A stretch of DNA of 64,000 nucleotides from Eonycteris spelaea (taxonomy: Eukaryota; Chordata; Mammalia; Chiroptera; Pteropodidae), in contig PUFA01000066.1 in NCBI GenBank assembly GCA_003508835.1, positions 6,714,501 to 6,778,500 of the forward strand. The letters run 5' to 3'. Each line of letters starts with the position of its first letter. Within the stretch, counting starts at the first letter, position 1. The notes below the pieces were generated by a model. The model did no database searches. It had not been told where the DNA came from and saw only the letters and a program-made list of their open reading frames with translations. A program made the position numbers and the translations under genes. Below are positions 63,969 through 64,000 of the stretch, piece by piece.

Positions 63969-64000
63969 TCAGTGATTTTTTTAATGAACACCTACTAGGT
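63969..64000 (-). mobile_element. L2 or MIR tail, cut by the window end
   Basis: TTTAATGAACACCTACTAGG resembles the antisense tail TTTATTGAGCACCTACTATG. Too little is present to decide the family. Confidence 0.45.

Noticed and set aside
1..64000. CRISPR array, bacterial operon or phage content
   Set aside because: Mammalian repeats cover the window. The tandem repeats present are mini- and microsatellites without unique spacers.

Overview
The window is mammalian nuclear DNA with no protein-coding gene, RNA gene or CRISPR array that I can support. It is recognisable almost entirely by its interspersed repeats. There are about 30 copies of the ancient SINE MIR, many L2 fragments, LINE-1 pieces of several ages, MaLR/ERVL-type LTRs, and hAT DNA-transposon relics (MER5-like, MER20-like, and a family I place in the MER1 group from memory). 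Open reading frames of 60-244 codons occur on both strands, but they lie in repeats, CpG-rich tracts or a 36-bp minisatellite and look fortuitous. I noticed no Alu, rodent B1/B2, carnivore CAN, horse ERE, ruminant BovB or vespertilionid VES element. The L1 5' and 3' ends look like those of laurasiatherian L1s. A laurasiatherian with little recent SINE activity (for example a pteropodid or rhinolophoid bat, or a pangolin) would fit, but this is inference.

Layout. 1-10 kb: a 2.9-kb L1 with both ends and a 17-bp target-site duplication but most of ORF2 missing (1446-4376), an antisense old L1 that still shows the RT FADD motif, several MIRs, a MER5-like relic and an LTR fragment. 10-25 kb: a 36-bp minisatellite, a 49-bp alternating purine-pyrimidine tract (15381-15429), CpG-rich stretches at about 14.3, 19.8-20.3 and 21.1-21.7 kb, and MIR/L2 remnants. 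25-31 kb: AT-rich, largely repeat-free sequence (25.3-26.9 kb) that resembles conserved enhancer DNA, then an antisense L1. 31-37 kb: the most GC- and CpG-rich part, including an island at 35.2-35.8 kb largely built from two MIR copies. 37-44 kb: unique AT-rich blocks, MER1-group relics and MIRs. 45-47.3 kb: three L1 3' ends in tandem. 48-58 kb: a dense mosaic of LTR, MIR, L2 and MER20-like sequence plus an unusual repeat-free block at 53.9-54.5 kb. 58.7-64 kb: L1 fragments and a possible antisense transcript 3' end near 62.8 kb.

The window reads as intergenic or deep-intronic DNA. The parts most likely to be functional are the repeat-free AT-rich blocks, the CpG-rich segments and two well-formed CTCF-like motifs in convergent orientation (16.2 kb forward, 58.4 kb reverse). 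No alignment, conservation or expression data were available, so repeat family names are from memory of consensus sequences and fragment boundaries are approximate.
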